Assembly (NCBI GenBank): GCA_000231825.2
Contig: JH720294.1
Location: forward strand, 2,202,654-2,266,653
Source: Tetrahymena elliotti 4EA
Lineage: Eukaryota; Ciliophora; Oligohymenophorea; Hymenostomatida; Tetrahymenidae
DNA: 64,000 nucleotides
Reading direction: 5' to 3'
Below are positions 38,787-53,262 of this stretch, in pieces. Made by a program: the position numbers and the translations under genes. Each line of letters opens with the position of its first letter. Within the stretch, counting starts at the first letter, position 1. The notes under the pieces are model-generated. The model ran no database searches and was not told the origin of the DNA. It was given only the letters and a program-made list of their open reading frames with translations.

Positions 38787-41700
38787 ATGTCATAAAGACA
38801 GCAAAGCGACTTGACGGCAAGAATAAAATCAGATGTTGATTACCCAGAATATTAACAAGGCTAAGAATATTTTGCATCAAAGAGTCCTGAAGAAATTGTG
38901 AAAGTAGATTAAAAATATAAAATATTTATTTAATATAAATGGAAAAATAAAAAATAGGATGTACGAGGTATTCTAAAGAAGCCGATTTTAAATAGAACAT
39001 AGGAAGATATTCAATTCTTGTATTTTTACTTTCAAAAAATTGAATTTTTTAATGAAATTCTTGAGACCTATGACAAATGGACTGTTTTATCTTGCTTAAA
39101 GCTTTTAAGTTTAGTTTCTTTTATGCCTAATTAGATCATTTTCTAAAGGGGTAAATCAATTTAAAATATTTTAGGAAGATTATTTTATGTTTTCTGTTAT
39201 TAAGAAATGCTATTAAGCATTGTTATTTATTCTATTTTTGTTCAAAATTAGATGAAATTCCTAAACATTTTTGGATTTTGTTAAATGGTGATGCTACTTG
39301 CTCTGATTTTTCAAGCAGCATAGATAGAGGAAGAGTATTTAAAGTTGGTGAATCAGCAGGTAATTTTGAGGATTAAATGATGTAGTTTACTCTGAAAGCT
39401 GTACTTAAATGTGAATTTGCTGTTTTAAAAAAAGAGCAATATGAATTTGTGGTTTAAAAAAGAGATGAAAATGAATACAAAAGAATCCTTAAATTGCTAA
39501 AAAACACAACTGTATTTGAAGATTTTTAAATAATTATTTTAAAAAAGAATATAGCATCTTTTGAAAAAAGAGTTTACAATTACAATACTGTGGTATATGA
39601 TGAAAATCAGCCAATAGATGGAATTTATATTATTGATAGTGGCTAATTCAGTGTCATGAAAAGCAAAGTTATTGATAAAAGTAAATTAGGAAAGGATCAA
39701 GAGCTAGCAAGCAATAAGGTATTTGTTAGGGTTAGTATTTTACAGTAATAAAGTTAAGTTTTTGGACAAGAAGAGATATTTAGAGCCAAAACTATAAGAA
39801 AAAACAGAGTTATTTGCTCATAAAATAACTCAAAGGTGCTTTTTTTAAGCTTTGAAAATTACATGAATATGTTTAAATCCACTTCAGATAAGACAATATG
39901 TAATCTCATCAAGAAAGAAAAATTTAGCTAGCAATTAAGAGAAAGCATTATTGAAAGAAGATCAAATTTGGATGAATAATATAAAAATTTTCTTTATCAA
40001 TCAAATTTAAATACTTAAAGCTAAACTCAAACTGCTGGTTTGAAGCATTACGATGCTTAATCTATTGCAGAATTATAATAACTTTAAATTCCATCTACTA
40101 AAAAAGCATATTATTTACCTACAATTAATTAATAAGCTTAAGAAAAAAGAAGTTCAAGTGAGAGTCCTGAAAAAAATTAGCATCTATAAGAATATGTTCT
40201 CAATCTCAAAGATTCTCAAAGAATGAATAAAAATGATAAATAAAACACAAGCAAAAAGCTAAATAATTAAAAAATATAAAATAATTTGGCAAACAATTAA
40301 TAAAGCAACAGCAATTCTCCTAAACAAAGTGTAGTTAATTTATCTAAGCTTGAAAAAAAGCTAGTCTCCATAAATGAAGGCAATAATATGAGATAAAGTT
40401 ATGTCAAAGTAAATGAAATCAGCTAAGCTGAAAAAATAAATATGAATAATAAAGAATAGTAGCTACTTATGAAATAAACAATAAGTGGAAAGAGTGAAAA
40501 TATAAATTAAAACTAAGAATTATCTAATGCTTTTATGGAAGAAAATGATATTTTAGAAATTAAGTAAAGATAGAAGATGGAAAACATTTAGTAGATATTA
40601 GAGAAGAATAAACATCTTTGTTAAAATGCTAATTTTTTAAGAGATGAAGATGTTTATTAAGAGCTATAAAGAAATAAATCAAATAATTACACTTTAAACA
40701 CTATATTTAATAGGAATCGTTCAACTAGCTCTAAAAGGTAATCCATTTTTGATAAAAATGAAGGAAAGACTCCCAAATCAGTTATTAATAAAAATAAGAA
40801 TCTTTATGATATTGATTCAGAGAGTGTAGATAAGTCTTTTATTCAAAGATCATCTAAGATACAAAAACTTCCTTATTCTAATTTTAAGCCAAAGAATTAA
40901 AATAATAGTGCTAATAGCAGTGTAATTATTGAAAATAAAATACAAGTACAAGAAGAAGATAATACTCTTTAATAGAATCAATCATTTCTTTTAACACTAC
41001 CACCTATAGAGCAACAAAATATAAATATTAATGAAGATTCAACAATTTAAATTTAAATTTACAATTAAGGGTAATCTTAAATAAATGAATACAAAGAAGA
41101 GGAAGAATAAGAAGTAAATTAAATTCAAACAACAAATTAACATAAAAGAAGAAGTTTAAGATTGTAAATGGCTTAAGGTTAGTTAAGAAAACGATAATAA
41201 AATTAAAGTTTCCATAATATATATGATAGCACAGATGATAGAAATAATAATTTAAGCTACACATAATAACTTTCTAGATTGAATAAAAGCGAAGAAGTTA
41301 TATTGAATTAACCTCTAATTAGTTAAATCTAAGGACAAACAAAATAAAATTTATTGAAAAATTTTGGTATTATGGATCAAAGATATTCCATTGCTTAATA
41401 TAAGGATCCCATTTATTTAGGAAAACCAAGTAGATAAGCAAGCATAACATAAATCTATGAAGACGTCTCTCCTGAAAAAATCAAAAACTTAAATATTGAT
41501 TCATTAGAATTCTAGCTGTCTAATTAAAGTGAGTTAATGAGATAAGCTGAGCATGAAATTTAGTATGCAATTAATGGACCTAAAGTTAAATTAGTTGAGA
41601 ACTACATTAATAAATACATTAAAAGAACTAATAAAAGGAAAATAAAAGAAGGCTATGAAATTCCTAACTTACTAGAAACACTCAAAAAAGATAGTTCTAT

Positions 41701-42109
41701 GATTATTAGTAATTCAATAGGCATTTTGAATGATTTAAATTTTAATCCTGGAGGTAACTCAAATATCAACTTTCAAGATTAAGTTGTTTTGCCACAATTA
41801 AATTCTAATTTTAAGCAGCTTATGCTAGCAGTATAACCTTAGAACTCCATTAATAAGCAGTTCTTAAGAAAAAGTAGGAAAAAAATAAAAGAAAAACTAT
41901 AAAAAGCTATTGAAGATAAAATTTTGGAGGATCCTTTCATAGCCAAGAAATCTAATTCACCCCCTTAAAATAATTAAAAATATCAAAACAACAACTCTAA
42001 AATATTAATTTTATAAAATCCTTTAAATTCACCATAGAGTGTAAAAACAACTGCAAAGCTTCACAAAATCATTCTTGGAATTGACAAATTTGATATCCTC
42101 AAGGATTGA
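38787..42109 (+). CDS. Cyclic-nucleotide-binding-domain protein with long disordered tail
   Basis: Exons 38787-39150 and 39252-42109 (101-bp intron) give 1073 aa, ending at TGA 42107-42109. Residues about 205-325 form a CNBD beta-barrel: VYDENQPIDGIYIIDSGQFSVMK, then SQVFGQEEIFRAKTIRKNRVI in the phosphate-binding-cassette position, then FLSFENYMNMF. A shorter, degenerate CNBD-like segment precedes it at about 128-190 (FWILLNGDATC, VFKVGESAGNFEDQ), so there may be two in tandem. The classical arginine of the cAMP-binding cassette is not obvious, so ligand binding is uncertain. The remaining 700 residues are Asn/Ser/Lys/Glu-rich and probably disordered, with a short basic helix near 900-960 (IKRTNKRKIKEGYEI). 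There is no kinase or channel segment. It may be a regulatory or cilium-associated CNBD protein; this role is inferred. Confidence 0.82.
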
Positions 42110-42658
42110 TTGATTGAGATATATTAAAACTTTTAACAAATATTGAAATAAATTTAATTTAAGTAACAAAAATATTTTATAATATTGTAAATAATTCCTT
42201 ATTAAGCTCATATTAATTTTTTCAAATAAAGCTTTTTCTCGTTAGAACTTTTAAAACCTTCTTTACTTAACCAATTTAATTAAAAGATAATAGAAAAATA
42301 AATCCAAATTTAACAAATTAAATCGTCGTTTTTTTCTAGTTAATTTAATCAGTTTAATAATTTTTTTGTAACAAAGTTGAACTTATTTTATTTTTCACAA
42401 AAATATTTTTTGTCAAAATAAACTTTAATAACTTTAAATTAGATAAATTATTTTAATATCATTTCAAAAATCTGATTAATTAAAGATATTTATAATGATA
42501 AAAATAAGAAGAGTTAAAAATGTAATTTTTGATAAATAGATATATATTTACAAATTTGTTTGATATTTTATTTTTATAATAATTAAAATTAATTAGTTAA
42601 TTTGCTTGTTATATTTTATATTGTTTCAGTTAATTACTATTTACATTCATTATCTTTA
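42110..42658. other. Convergent intergenic region
   Basis: A spacer of about 0.55 kb between two converging genes, AT-rich 3' UTR sequence. Nothing else is seen. Confidence 0.6.
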
Positions 42659-45600
42659 TCAAAGCTATTTATAACATGATATTTTTCTGTAGTTGTATAT
42701 TACATCAAGTGTTCTTTCAAGTGTATCCTCTAAATCTCTTTTTCTTTTTTATTGATCTTTAAGCTCGTTATTAAGTCTCTTGAGGTCTTCTTCTTAATAG
42801 TTTACACTCTAATAATATAAAGATTTTTATTAAAATAAATATCATAATTAAATAAATATTTTACTGTTTCAAGGATTGATTTCTGGCTATTGATAGACTT
42901 TTGATGTTTATCTTCAATGATATTTTACTTTTTAAAGTAAAGCATATCTTGTTCATCTCTTTTACTTCTTTCTTTTTGGCATTCATTGTAGATGTGATTT
43001 ATATACTATTATGATTTTAGATTTTACAAATGAGTTAAAAATAAATAAATAAATAAATAATTTACTAATTGCTAATGCTAGTGAGATTGGTGTTGATGAT
43101 CCTCCCATTCTTATATTTATTTTACAGTTTTAAAACATTTTATAGATTCTTCATTCATTTCTTTAATGAGTTATTTTTCTCTTCTTTTTTGTTCTTCTAA
43201 AAATCCATTCAATCTGTCTCTCTTTTTATTTTTTTAATAAGATTTAAATTTTAATTTAAAAGAAATTAAATAATTTTTATTACTTCTTGCAACTTCCATT
43301 TGTTGTCAACTTTCTCTTCTATTTACTGAGTTTCTTACAATCTTTATTTTTGGTCTTTTTCTAAATAGAAATCTAACTTTGACTTCTTTGACTTTAGGTT
43401 AAGAATATCTTACTTTTCTTACTTAATTTATCTTTATATTGTCAGCTTTTGCTTTGAAGCTTGTGAGTTATTTCTTAATTAATTATTTTCTATGCTGTGT
43501 CCTCTTTCACTAAATTCTTCAAAGTTGTTAATAATACTTTTAACACATGAGTTGGCTTCAGGTTTCTTTACTTTAAGTTTAAGAATTTTATCTAATCTGG
43601 ATATTTTTGATGTTGCAGCAGCTTCATTTCTACTTTTTAAATCTCTTTATGAACAAGAATTTCTACTTGATTAACTTAAGCTTCTTTTTCTATTTGAAGA
43701 AGAAGAAGATTATAAACTATTTTGGTGTATTTTCTAACTTTCTTATTTGCTAGAAATAGGTGAATTTAGATATTAGCTATCATCTTTTTTACTTTTAATT
43801 GATAAAAGACTTCCCTATCTTTTATTGCTTATGCTTCTTGAAGTAGCATTTACCTATCTTGTTTTACTTTCATCTGATATTTATGTTGAGAATCTACTAC
43901 GTGTAGAATGAATACTCTATTATGTAAGACTACCTTAGCTCTATTCTCTTTTATGTAGGAATTTTTTTTATTCTACTTGCTTTGAAAATTTAGAATTATT
44001 TGTTTATTCATTTTCAGAATTCAATTTATTTTTCATTTTTTATGTTTAATTCAATGAATCTGAGAGATCAATCTTTTTAGGTAAATTAGAATTTTATGAA
44101 GAGAAGGATGTGTTTAATCTATTACTGCTTCTTGTTGTGTTATTTGTATTTTGTGTGTTTATTCTTTATGAAGATTATTACTTTTAAACTTCCCTTGTAT
44201 TAGTTATTTCTATTTATTTAGGAAGATTTATTCCTGATCTGGATGATGATTAAGAAAGCTAATCTGATGATTTCAGATTTATTTTCTGAGAATTTGATTT
44301 AGATAGAGATCCTTAAGAATTTTTAGCATTATTTTGTTTATTATTTCTAGAACTTTGATCATTTAAAATATCTTAGTGACTATTTGAAGAACTTAGTTTT
44401 TTATTTTGTGATTATTTATTTGGAGTTTGAGTTTGAGTTTTATTATTTTTAATTGGTGTCTTAACAACAATAGATGTGCTAAGTTGTTAGCAAGCATTAA
44501 GAGATAAGTTATTTTTAATAGTCTAGCTTTAGTTCATGCAAGATTAAAAATTAGCTATAGAAGTAGAGCTTTGTTTAGGAACCTAAAGAATATTTTTAGA
44601 AAATCTTTGAGAATCACTTGTGACACTTTAACCAAAAGTCATGTTAGATTATTTATCATGACTCTATTTTCTAGAGTTTGTTGCAAAAGTTTAATTCCCT
44701 GATTTTTCTTTATTAGACTTACTATTAAAATTACTATTATTTGTTGAATCTTTTTAATTATTTTTTGGATAGCTGAATATATTTTCTTTTTAAGTAATTT
44801 ATTGCTATTTGAGCATCTTTTTTTCAAAGTTAATTCTCTACTATATTTGCTATTCTTCTAATATTAATCTATTAAGTTCCATTTTATTATCATAATAAAC
44901 AGAAACCGCCTTAATATATGAAACTAAGCCAGACATATGCTCTTACAAAAGAGGGTTATCTGGTATTTCTAATTCTTTCAAGCTTTTTGCAGTTTCTCTG
45001 CACTAATCAATACTTCTACTGCTAACCTGATTCATCTCTATAATATCAGCTATCCTAGATAGCTCATTCATTAATCTTCCAGGAGAAGTAAAATATTCCT
45101 ACAAGCTCTTCCATGGAATCTCCTTTTGATTAAATTATTAATTTTTTAAGACTTTCTTCTTATTATTTTAGAGGAAAATTCAATATAAAATACCTCATCC
45201 TCATCATCATCAGTTTCTGTCTTTTAAGTAGTAGATCTATTGACATCAAAGCTTTCAACAATTCTTCTTCCGTCTTTTACAAGAGAGACTAAGCAGTTAG
45301 TAATTTATTAAACACATTCGAGAGGTTTTACCATCATTTTTATTGCCTGTTTTTATTTTTTTCATAGAGTTTAAATTAAATACACAAAATAATAATCAAT
45401 TTTTAATTTTTACTGTAAGTTATTTTATGGTCAATTTTTTAATGGCTTCTGAGAGCTGATTTTATGAATGCTCTAAATTTTAGATACAGCTTGTTTGTGT
45501 AGCTATTCTATGAACGCTCTAATTTGATTCGTATTCTTTTTGTTACTAAAGCAAAAAAGGCAAATTCGACTGTTACTAGTAATTATTGCAAACCAAGTAA

Positions 45601-46596
45601 TTAGGTAAAATTTCAGATAAATTCTGTTAGGAAAACTGAGAAACAATTTATTAGTCTTATTTCAATTAATATTTATTTGTAGCCCCTTTTGTAGCACTTC
45701 CGCCATTCAGAAATGAGCAAGAAGTATTTTGTGTCATATTGTTTCCATTTCCTTTTTTATCAAGTTTATTGATTAAGTTCTTAATATCAGTTTGGCTATC
45801 TTCTTCATTAAATATTTTGAAATGTCCTACCTCACTGTTTATTGATTTAGAGAAACCAGGAGAGTTTTAAGTGTGCTATTAAGTAGCAAAATTAATGGAT
45901 TTAATCTTAGTCTAAGAATTATTATGATTAACAATTGTTTAATCACTTTCATTTTAATCTTCATGGATAGCACTTGCTTCAAAATAATGCTACTTTCTCG
46001 AAGAAAATCCATTTTCTATTAAATATTAATTTGAATTTTGATAATCAATGTCTTTTATATCGCTTCTTTCTCCTATAATTGGAGCTTGAGTAGAAGGAGA
46101 ATACTTCAATAATGAATTATTATTTGAAAAATTTGCTTTCTTATTTGAGAATTCATCTTAATTTTTTTTAGAGCTTCCATACTTCTAATCATTAGGTGAT
46201 AAGCATGTTAAATTATTTTATAAAGAAAATTTTTTGCCTATTTATTTCTTTTAATTGCTATTTTGATCATGAGCATCTTCATTATCTGATGAAATTACTT
46301 CTCTAGGTGTTATTTATCTCTTTTTACTGCTTGATTACATTAATGGGAAAGATCTCTTTCTACCCCCTGAAACAGTACTGTTTATTAAAAAACGAAAAAA
46401 ATAAATTCAATCATTTTCAATAGAAATTCTCTTTACTCTTTCTAGCCATAATGTTAACGAATTATTTCTTGTATGCGCTCATTAAGATCCTCTTTTAAAC
46501 AACAAAAAATGAGCATTGAAATATTTTACTAAACGTACCTGAATTGACTGTATCAGTCATAGAATAGCGATCACTCTTTGTGTCAGATAATTCCAT
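42659..46596 (-). CDS. Ser/Asn-rich protein with C-terminal coiled coil, seven exons
   Basis: Exons (reverse order): 46539-46596, 45414-46366, 45194-45346, 43284-45122, 43066-43221, 42865-43005 and 42659-42808. They join to 1149 aa. Introns are 56-172 bp. The N-terminal 320 residues are disordered with a basic patch (GGRKRSFPLMQSSSKKRQ) resembling a nuclear signal. A helical segment follows around 340-490 (VKPLECVQQITNCLVSLVKDG, then RLMNELSRIADIIEMNQV, then SLKELEIPDNPLLQEHM). A long Ser/Asn/Lys region comes next. The last 250 residues are coiled coil (KQKLTIQRQIKQEKQDILNL, KRLNNELKDQQKRKRDLEDT). No catalytic motif is visible. The helical middle segment is the part most likely to be conserved. 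It could be a cytoskeletal or nuclear scaffold; I do not recognise the family. Confidence 0.8.
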
Positions 46597-48369
46597 AAAT
46601 ACTTAAATAAAATTTAGCTATAAATGAAAAAGATTACTTTGTTTATCTATTTATTTCAGTTTGTTTTAACTTATTGAATGTATTTATTAATTTGTGTTGA
46701 AATTAAATAATTAAAATTTGACTGCTTTTATAATATTAATAATAACTTTTTTATTAAAATTATAAAGCTATACATGCTTGCCTTTTATTAATGGTTGTTT
46801 ATTAGGTTACATGATATTAGATACTATTCCCAAAAATCAAATTTGTTTGTAAACCTTATCTTTAGAAAAATCTAAATTTAACAACTACTTTTTAACACTC
46901 TACATAACGCTTCAAAAAAATCCTCTCATAGTATTAAGAAGTTGAATTATCTTATGATAAAAGTTGTATAATAAATATTCAAAGGATTCATTCAACATAA
47001 ATTTAAAAATAATTATTTTAAAATGATACCAAATAATATTTTTATCTTATTAATTTCAAAATTATTAAAGTTTAATTTAAATTTTAAGTTAATTTATTTA
47101 ATTTTTTTTAAAGCATCTGACAAAGGTATTCAGATAAAAATATATTTTAAGTTCAATATTAAGAAGATTCATTTATTTTAAAAATCATCAAAGTTTTGAA
47201 TAAATTAAACAAACATTGTTAAGAATTTAAAATTATTTTGATCAAAAATTTGCTAATTTATTTATTTTTTTCATTTCAATTAATAATTTTGATTTTTACT
47301 ATTTTTTCATATTAAATCTAAAGAAATTAAATATTTTATGTAAAAATTTTCCTTTTAGTTTTTAATATGTGTATTTTTGTGAGTTATATTTATAAAAACT
47401 ATCATATTTTGTGTATTTTATTAAAAATTTTTTATTTTAAAGTAGGTGGTTTTAGATTTTAACTTATTTTCTACTTTTTGATTTGATTTATAAAATAAAA
47501 AGATAAATTTCAAAACTAATTCATCTTATGACTTCAAAATTATTATCAGAAATTTCATTTTTAAAATATTTCTCTTTTACTTGTTTTTCATTTTAATAAT
47601 AAAGTAAATAATTTTTTCAATTCTAATAAAGTATTTCAAAATCTTAACATTTAAAAGAAATTTTTATTGGTATCTATTTTTAAAAAATACTTAATATTTG
47701 ATTTGAACTTAATCATAATTTAAGAGTAATGCTTAATAAATAGAATAAAATCTGCTCTTTTTTTTGTCAAAAATAGGAAATAAAAATGATTCCTTTCAAA
47801 TTTTTACTTGGAAAATAAGCAAAGAAGCTTTGTTAGCATTACAAATTAAACTTTAAATTAATTTAAATTTTTAAATTCTTATTTTTCTGTTAAAATGACA
47901 ATTAGATAAATTTTATCTCTATGTAATTAATTATGCTTATTTTTCATTTGAATTTATGTTTATGATTAATAGTGTTACTTTTATAAAAATTTATTTAACT
48001 CTATTAGATATTTTTAAAATTCATATTTGAAAACTTTAATTTGTGTTATAATTTTTTCTATATTTTAACTATTTATTTAGTGGTGTAATTAGAATTGAAT
48101 GTAAATCTAATAAATAGATAGATAGATAAGAGTGAATAATAAATAAATAAATGAATTAAAGAAGAATAAGTGATATTGATAATAATTATGAGCTTAGAGG
48201 AATGCATTGATAATTGTAATAATTTGTAATTTAATATTTTTAAAAAATACATAAATTAAATTATAGATAATTAGGAATTCTTTAATTATAAGATAAAGAA
48301 ATCTTAAGAGTATTTTTTTGTAAATTAGCTGAAACATACATAATTTAATTAGACATACATACCTTTAAA
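46597..48369. other. Divergent intergenic region
   Basis: About 1.8 kb between divergent genes, very AT-rich, with a GATA simple repeat at about 48115-48132. No coding segment or RNA gene is recognised. Confidence 0.6.
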
Positions 48370-51300
48370 ATGCAAAATGAATAAGTGAAGTAGATAAAAT
48401 AGCAGAATTTATAGTCTCTGCTTAATCAAAGTTAATCGGGAACTCAAGCTAATTAAATCAGCAAGGGTAGATCAAACAGTATAAAGTAATAGAATTAAAA
48501 TATAGATTAGTAAGAGCTTCATCACCATCATCATCAAATATCTAATAATATAAATATGCACTAAAACGGAAATATGAATTAATAGCAAATAGCTAATTAG
48601 GAATAGTTTTATTAGAATTAGAATTATAGCAGGAAATTAAATGAGCACTCTAATAGTAATATGTCAAGCTCTTAAATTTAAATGATGATGGTAAACTATT
48701 AAAATAATGTTAATAGTCCAAATCAATCACTTTCTAATCTTTAGTTATAACAATTATTAAATTAACACTAGGCTTCAGGTACTTCAAAGAATTAGATATA
48801 ACAGCAGATTCATTACAATTAGCACAATTAATTATAACAAAATTATCTGCAAGGTAGTTAAAAGGAACTTCAAATAAATAGTGGTAACAATAGTATGTCA
48901 TTAGCATTTCCTTCTTCAAACTAGTCTCCAAATAATTCTTCTAACTAGCATATGAGTTTGATATAATTCAATTTATAATAGAACCTTAAAAATTAAAAGG
49001 GGAGAGCTTTTTAAGGATAGCAGTAGACATAATAGTAATACTTTTAGACATAAAATCAATAGCAATAATAGTCATAAAGCAATACATATTAAGGAAATCA
49101 TTAGCATAAGAAAGGAGAGAAATACTCTTAATCTATATCAGCAAACACAACCACAAATTCAGGAAATGGAAATAGTAATTTGATTAATTTGATGAATAAA
49201 GGGAAAGCTAGTTTAATTTTGTAAGATACATCTCTACAAGGTGTTTCCTCACCACCTAAATTATTTTCTCCATAATCAGTTTCATAGAGTTAACAACAAT
49301 TCTCAAGTCATTCTCAAAATACTTCTACATAGTATTAAAATTTTATAAATAATAATTTTCCTCTTCTGCAACAATCACAGGATTAATAAAATTTTCAAAC
49401 ACAATAACAGTCTTAAAATACACCACATTTATCTTCATCAGCAGCCACTATAATGAATATGATGAGTAGTACATCTAATAACGTAATGCCTCCTACAAAT
49501 AAGTATATAAATGATATCAATTTATAAAAATAAATGTAAACACTTCAAAACCCATAGCTCTCATAATAATTACAAGTACAACAAAACAAAGTAAACAGCT
49601 AAATAGCATCTAAATCAGGAAAGACATAAAGTATAGCTTTAAATAAAAAGTCTATTGCTGATAAATCTGGACTAATCTAGTCATCATATATCAATGGAAC
49701 ACCTACTTCATCTTAAGTTTTATAAGCTTAGCAAGAAAAGAGCAGTTAACAAAATTCTAGCACTTTTGTCTCCCATGTTAATTCTTAATCATAAACACTA
49801 GCGAATTTTAACTAGAACCAATCAAGTAACACAATAAATAAGCAAAACCAAGGACACTAACACTATAAATCTAGTACTGCATCTTCCACTTTAGAAATCT
49901 TAAAGAATAATTAAAATTAATAAAATTTCAATTAATCTAACAACAACATTATTCAAGCTTAAGTTCAATAACTTGCAAGTAAATTATCTAACACAAATAA
50001 AGCAAAGATTCAATAAAATAGCTTTGCAAACAGAAGTATAAACAGTGAATTTTAGTAAACATCTCAAAACCAATAAAGTATTAATGAAAAACAATTATAA
50101 CTTCCTTAATCTACCTCTATATAAAATTTAATAAACCCAATTTCAAGTATTGAAAATTATAAAAGTACAATAGAAGCATATAAGCGAATGGTTGAAAATC
50201 TTAACAAATAAAATGATTAAAATTCTGTCAATCAGTAACAAGTAAAACACTAATCTAATCACTCACAAAAACCATCAATCCCACTTCACTAAAACAATAA
50301 TCATGGTATTGAAAATTAAGAAATTTAAACACATTTAAAGAGTAATCACCAATAAATAAATTATCAAACTGATTCATAGACTAACATAAACGATCTACAA
50401 GAGGATTATTCTGAGACTAATTCAAAGATAAACTCTCAATTAGGTCATAGACATAATGAATCTCGTTAGAATAACCCAAAAAATCATGAAGATATATCTG
50501 TTATTGCAGCTAAATATACAAATATCGGTTCAGCACTGAACAATAATTTAAAACAGCAGCCAATAAACACAAATAATAGTTCTTACTATAATAATCAAGT
50601 AATAACAAATAATAATAATAATAACGTTTAAATTCCATCATCATCTAATTCATAAATTAATAAAAGTAGTGGAGATATTACAGATATAAAAGTATCTTCA
50701 TTAAGATAAATAGACCAAGATGAAATTAAATCCTGCAATCCTTCTCAAACAAATCTCTAAAGCAGTGGAATCCACTCCTACAACAACACAGCTGCAAATA
50801 TTTATGGTTCATTTAATTAATAAAATCAGCCAAATCCTAACAATAGAAATAGCGAAAATACCCACTTAAAGTAAAGTTTGGTAGAAACATCATCAAATTC
50901 TCATACTTAGTCTCATTTAAAACAATCAAAATTAAGCAATCTTTTAAAATTTTAATTTAATAACTAAAATGAATTCAGTTAAAATTAATTAAATCTGAAT
51001 AGCATAACAGCTGGAACTAATTCGGGATCAATAGCTGGAAAAAAGAAAAAAAGTGATACTGTTATTGGAATCAGTTCAATCACAGGTAATAGTTCTAGTA
51101 TTAGAAGAACACCTTCTAATTCAATAACATAAAATCCTTTGCTATTTGGTTCTTCAACTTCTTCGTCTTAGTAAAATATCTTCAATGTAAATTCTCCTTC
51201 TCATCTCTCACAACATCAAATGGCATAAAATTAAAATTAATAAGAAACTTAAAAAATAAACACATAACAGCAGCATCACCATTCTTTTTAATTAAACTTA

Positions 51301-52405
51301 AACAAAACAAAGCAACTATTCTCTAATGCCTCACCAGCAATAGAAAGTGCCATTTCTGGAAACTCATAAAACCAAAATAATAAAAATATTAATCCTCAAT
51401 AACTCTAAATTAACTCTGCTAAATTCGATAGTAACACTTAAAAAAATATGAATTAAATATATCCTAATTCTTTTGGCTCTGGAACTCTTGAAGCTAATCA
51501 TTTTCGACCATCATCTACAATGTCTGCTAGTAAACTTAAACACCAAAATATAATAACTCCATCAAAATCATTTTCTTAAATATCTCCACTCCCTCTTGAC
51601 CACTCCAGAGTTTCCACTATGAGATCAAATTATTGGGTCTAAAACACTCCTCAGCTTTTTGTCAAAGCATATTTTATGGACACTAAATATTTTTCAGAAT
51701 ACATGTAAGCATTTTAAAGTTTATTTATAATAAAAAATATAAATAATTATAAAAATAAATCTTAAAGATTCTAATTTTATTTTAATTTCTAAAGGTAATC
51801 ACTGAATAATTATGTAGATTTTGTAACTAACATAAAGCATCCATATATCTTTGATGATAATTAGCAAAAAGACAATAAAAAAGTAAAATAAACACATATT
51901 TAATTCATTAATAATAAATACAAAATCTAATTAAAAGGCTAAGAGTCACAAAGTATCAAGTGTTTTAATAGGCTTTTAAATTCCTTAAGAAAATGATTCT
52001 ACTAAAAATGTTCGTGGGATCATAGATAATATTGGAAATAAAAATTTTTCTAAATGGAAAGAGGTAAGAAAATATTTTAGAAAGTTTCTTTTTTAATTAT
52101 TTTAAAACAAAAATAAATAGAATATGGATTAGAAGTTAGCTCATTTGGCTTAGATTTAAAATTAGAATACTAATAGTAATAGTAACAATAATAATAATGC
52201 AATAAGTAATAATAATTAAGTGAGTAGGTAATTAAACAAATAGGAAATATAATAAAATTAGTAAACAACACATAATATGAACTAAATGAAGACTTTACTA
52301 CAATATAATAATAACAATAAAATTTAGAAAGGCATCATATAATTGTATTAATAAAATTTGTCACAGTAAATTCAATATTAAATAGCTGCCATTTAAGATT
52401 AATGA
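48370..52405 (+). CDS. Large Gln/Asn/Ser-rich protein with structured C-terminus
   Basis: Exons 48370-51704, 51795-51882, 51938-52063 and 52121-52405 give 1277 aa. Exon 1 encodes over 1100 residues of Asn, Gln, Ser and His-rich low-complexity sequence, much of its glutamine as TAA/TAG, with a short helical piece near 600 (ISSIENYKSTIEAYKRMVEN). The small last exons encode a different, conserved-looking module: NYWVQNTPQLFVKAYFMDTK, FSEYMQSLNNYVDFV, PYIFDD, then KVSSVLIGFQIPQE. All but the last exon sit where the sequence becomes structured. I do not recognise this C-terminal module. There is no signal peptide, membrane segment or enzyme motif. The low-complexity part resembles the other Q/N proteins in this window in composition, not in alignable sequence. 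Confidence 0.8.
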
Positions 52406-53221
52406 AACAGATTTAATTAAATAAATAAATTTAGTTAGTTAGTTTATTAAAAATAAAAACAATTTTGAATTAAATATATAAAAATATCTTTATTAATTAA
52501 TCTATTTTGTAAATAAATACATTTGAAATTTATTATTAAAAAAAGTTTAATCATTTTTCTAATCCTATTTACAATAAACAAATACCCACAAATTTAAAAA
52601 AAATAAGATTATTAATTATTTTTTTATGAGGAATGGAGATAAAAATATTTCTTTTAAATTTTAGACAATTTAATAAAATTCCTTAATAATTTTTTTAAAA
52701 CAAATTTACAATCATCACAATCTATTTTTATAACTTTGCATGTGTTAGGCATTATTTAAAAGAATGACTGCTTTTTCATTTTATAATTAAACTATTAGAT
52801 GAACTTTAATTATTTTTTTAAAAATATTTATCAGCTATTAATAAATTAACATGGATAAAAATCGACTATTTTCTAAGATTCAAAAATGCAAATTAGGATT
52901 TTAAAAATAATTGATAAAAAACTATTTTATTTAAATTTGTGAGGTTTTTTTATTTTTGAATAGTAAATTATTTAAATAAATAATTTGGTTTATCAAACAG
53001 AATTTTTTTAGTACAAATAAATCTAAATACAAAAACTAAATATAAAATTGTATGAATTTCAGAACATGAATTTATTTTTATCTTTTTTAATTTATATAAG
53101 ATTATAAGATTGATTTTAGGTATTGGTTGGTTAGCTGGTTTTTGTTTTTTGGATCTTGCCTGACTGACTACTACTCTATACTTTACAGACAACATCCTAC
53201 ATTTAATTTAATTATAATAGA

Positions 53222-53262
53222 GAAAGAAAGATAAGATAAGATAGGTAGGTAGATAGATATAA
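53222..53262. repeat. AGATA/GGTA microsatellite
   Basis: Tandem AGATA, then GGTA, then GATA units (ATAAGATAAGATAGGTAGG...). Confidence 0.75.
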
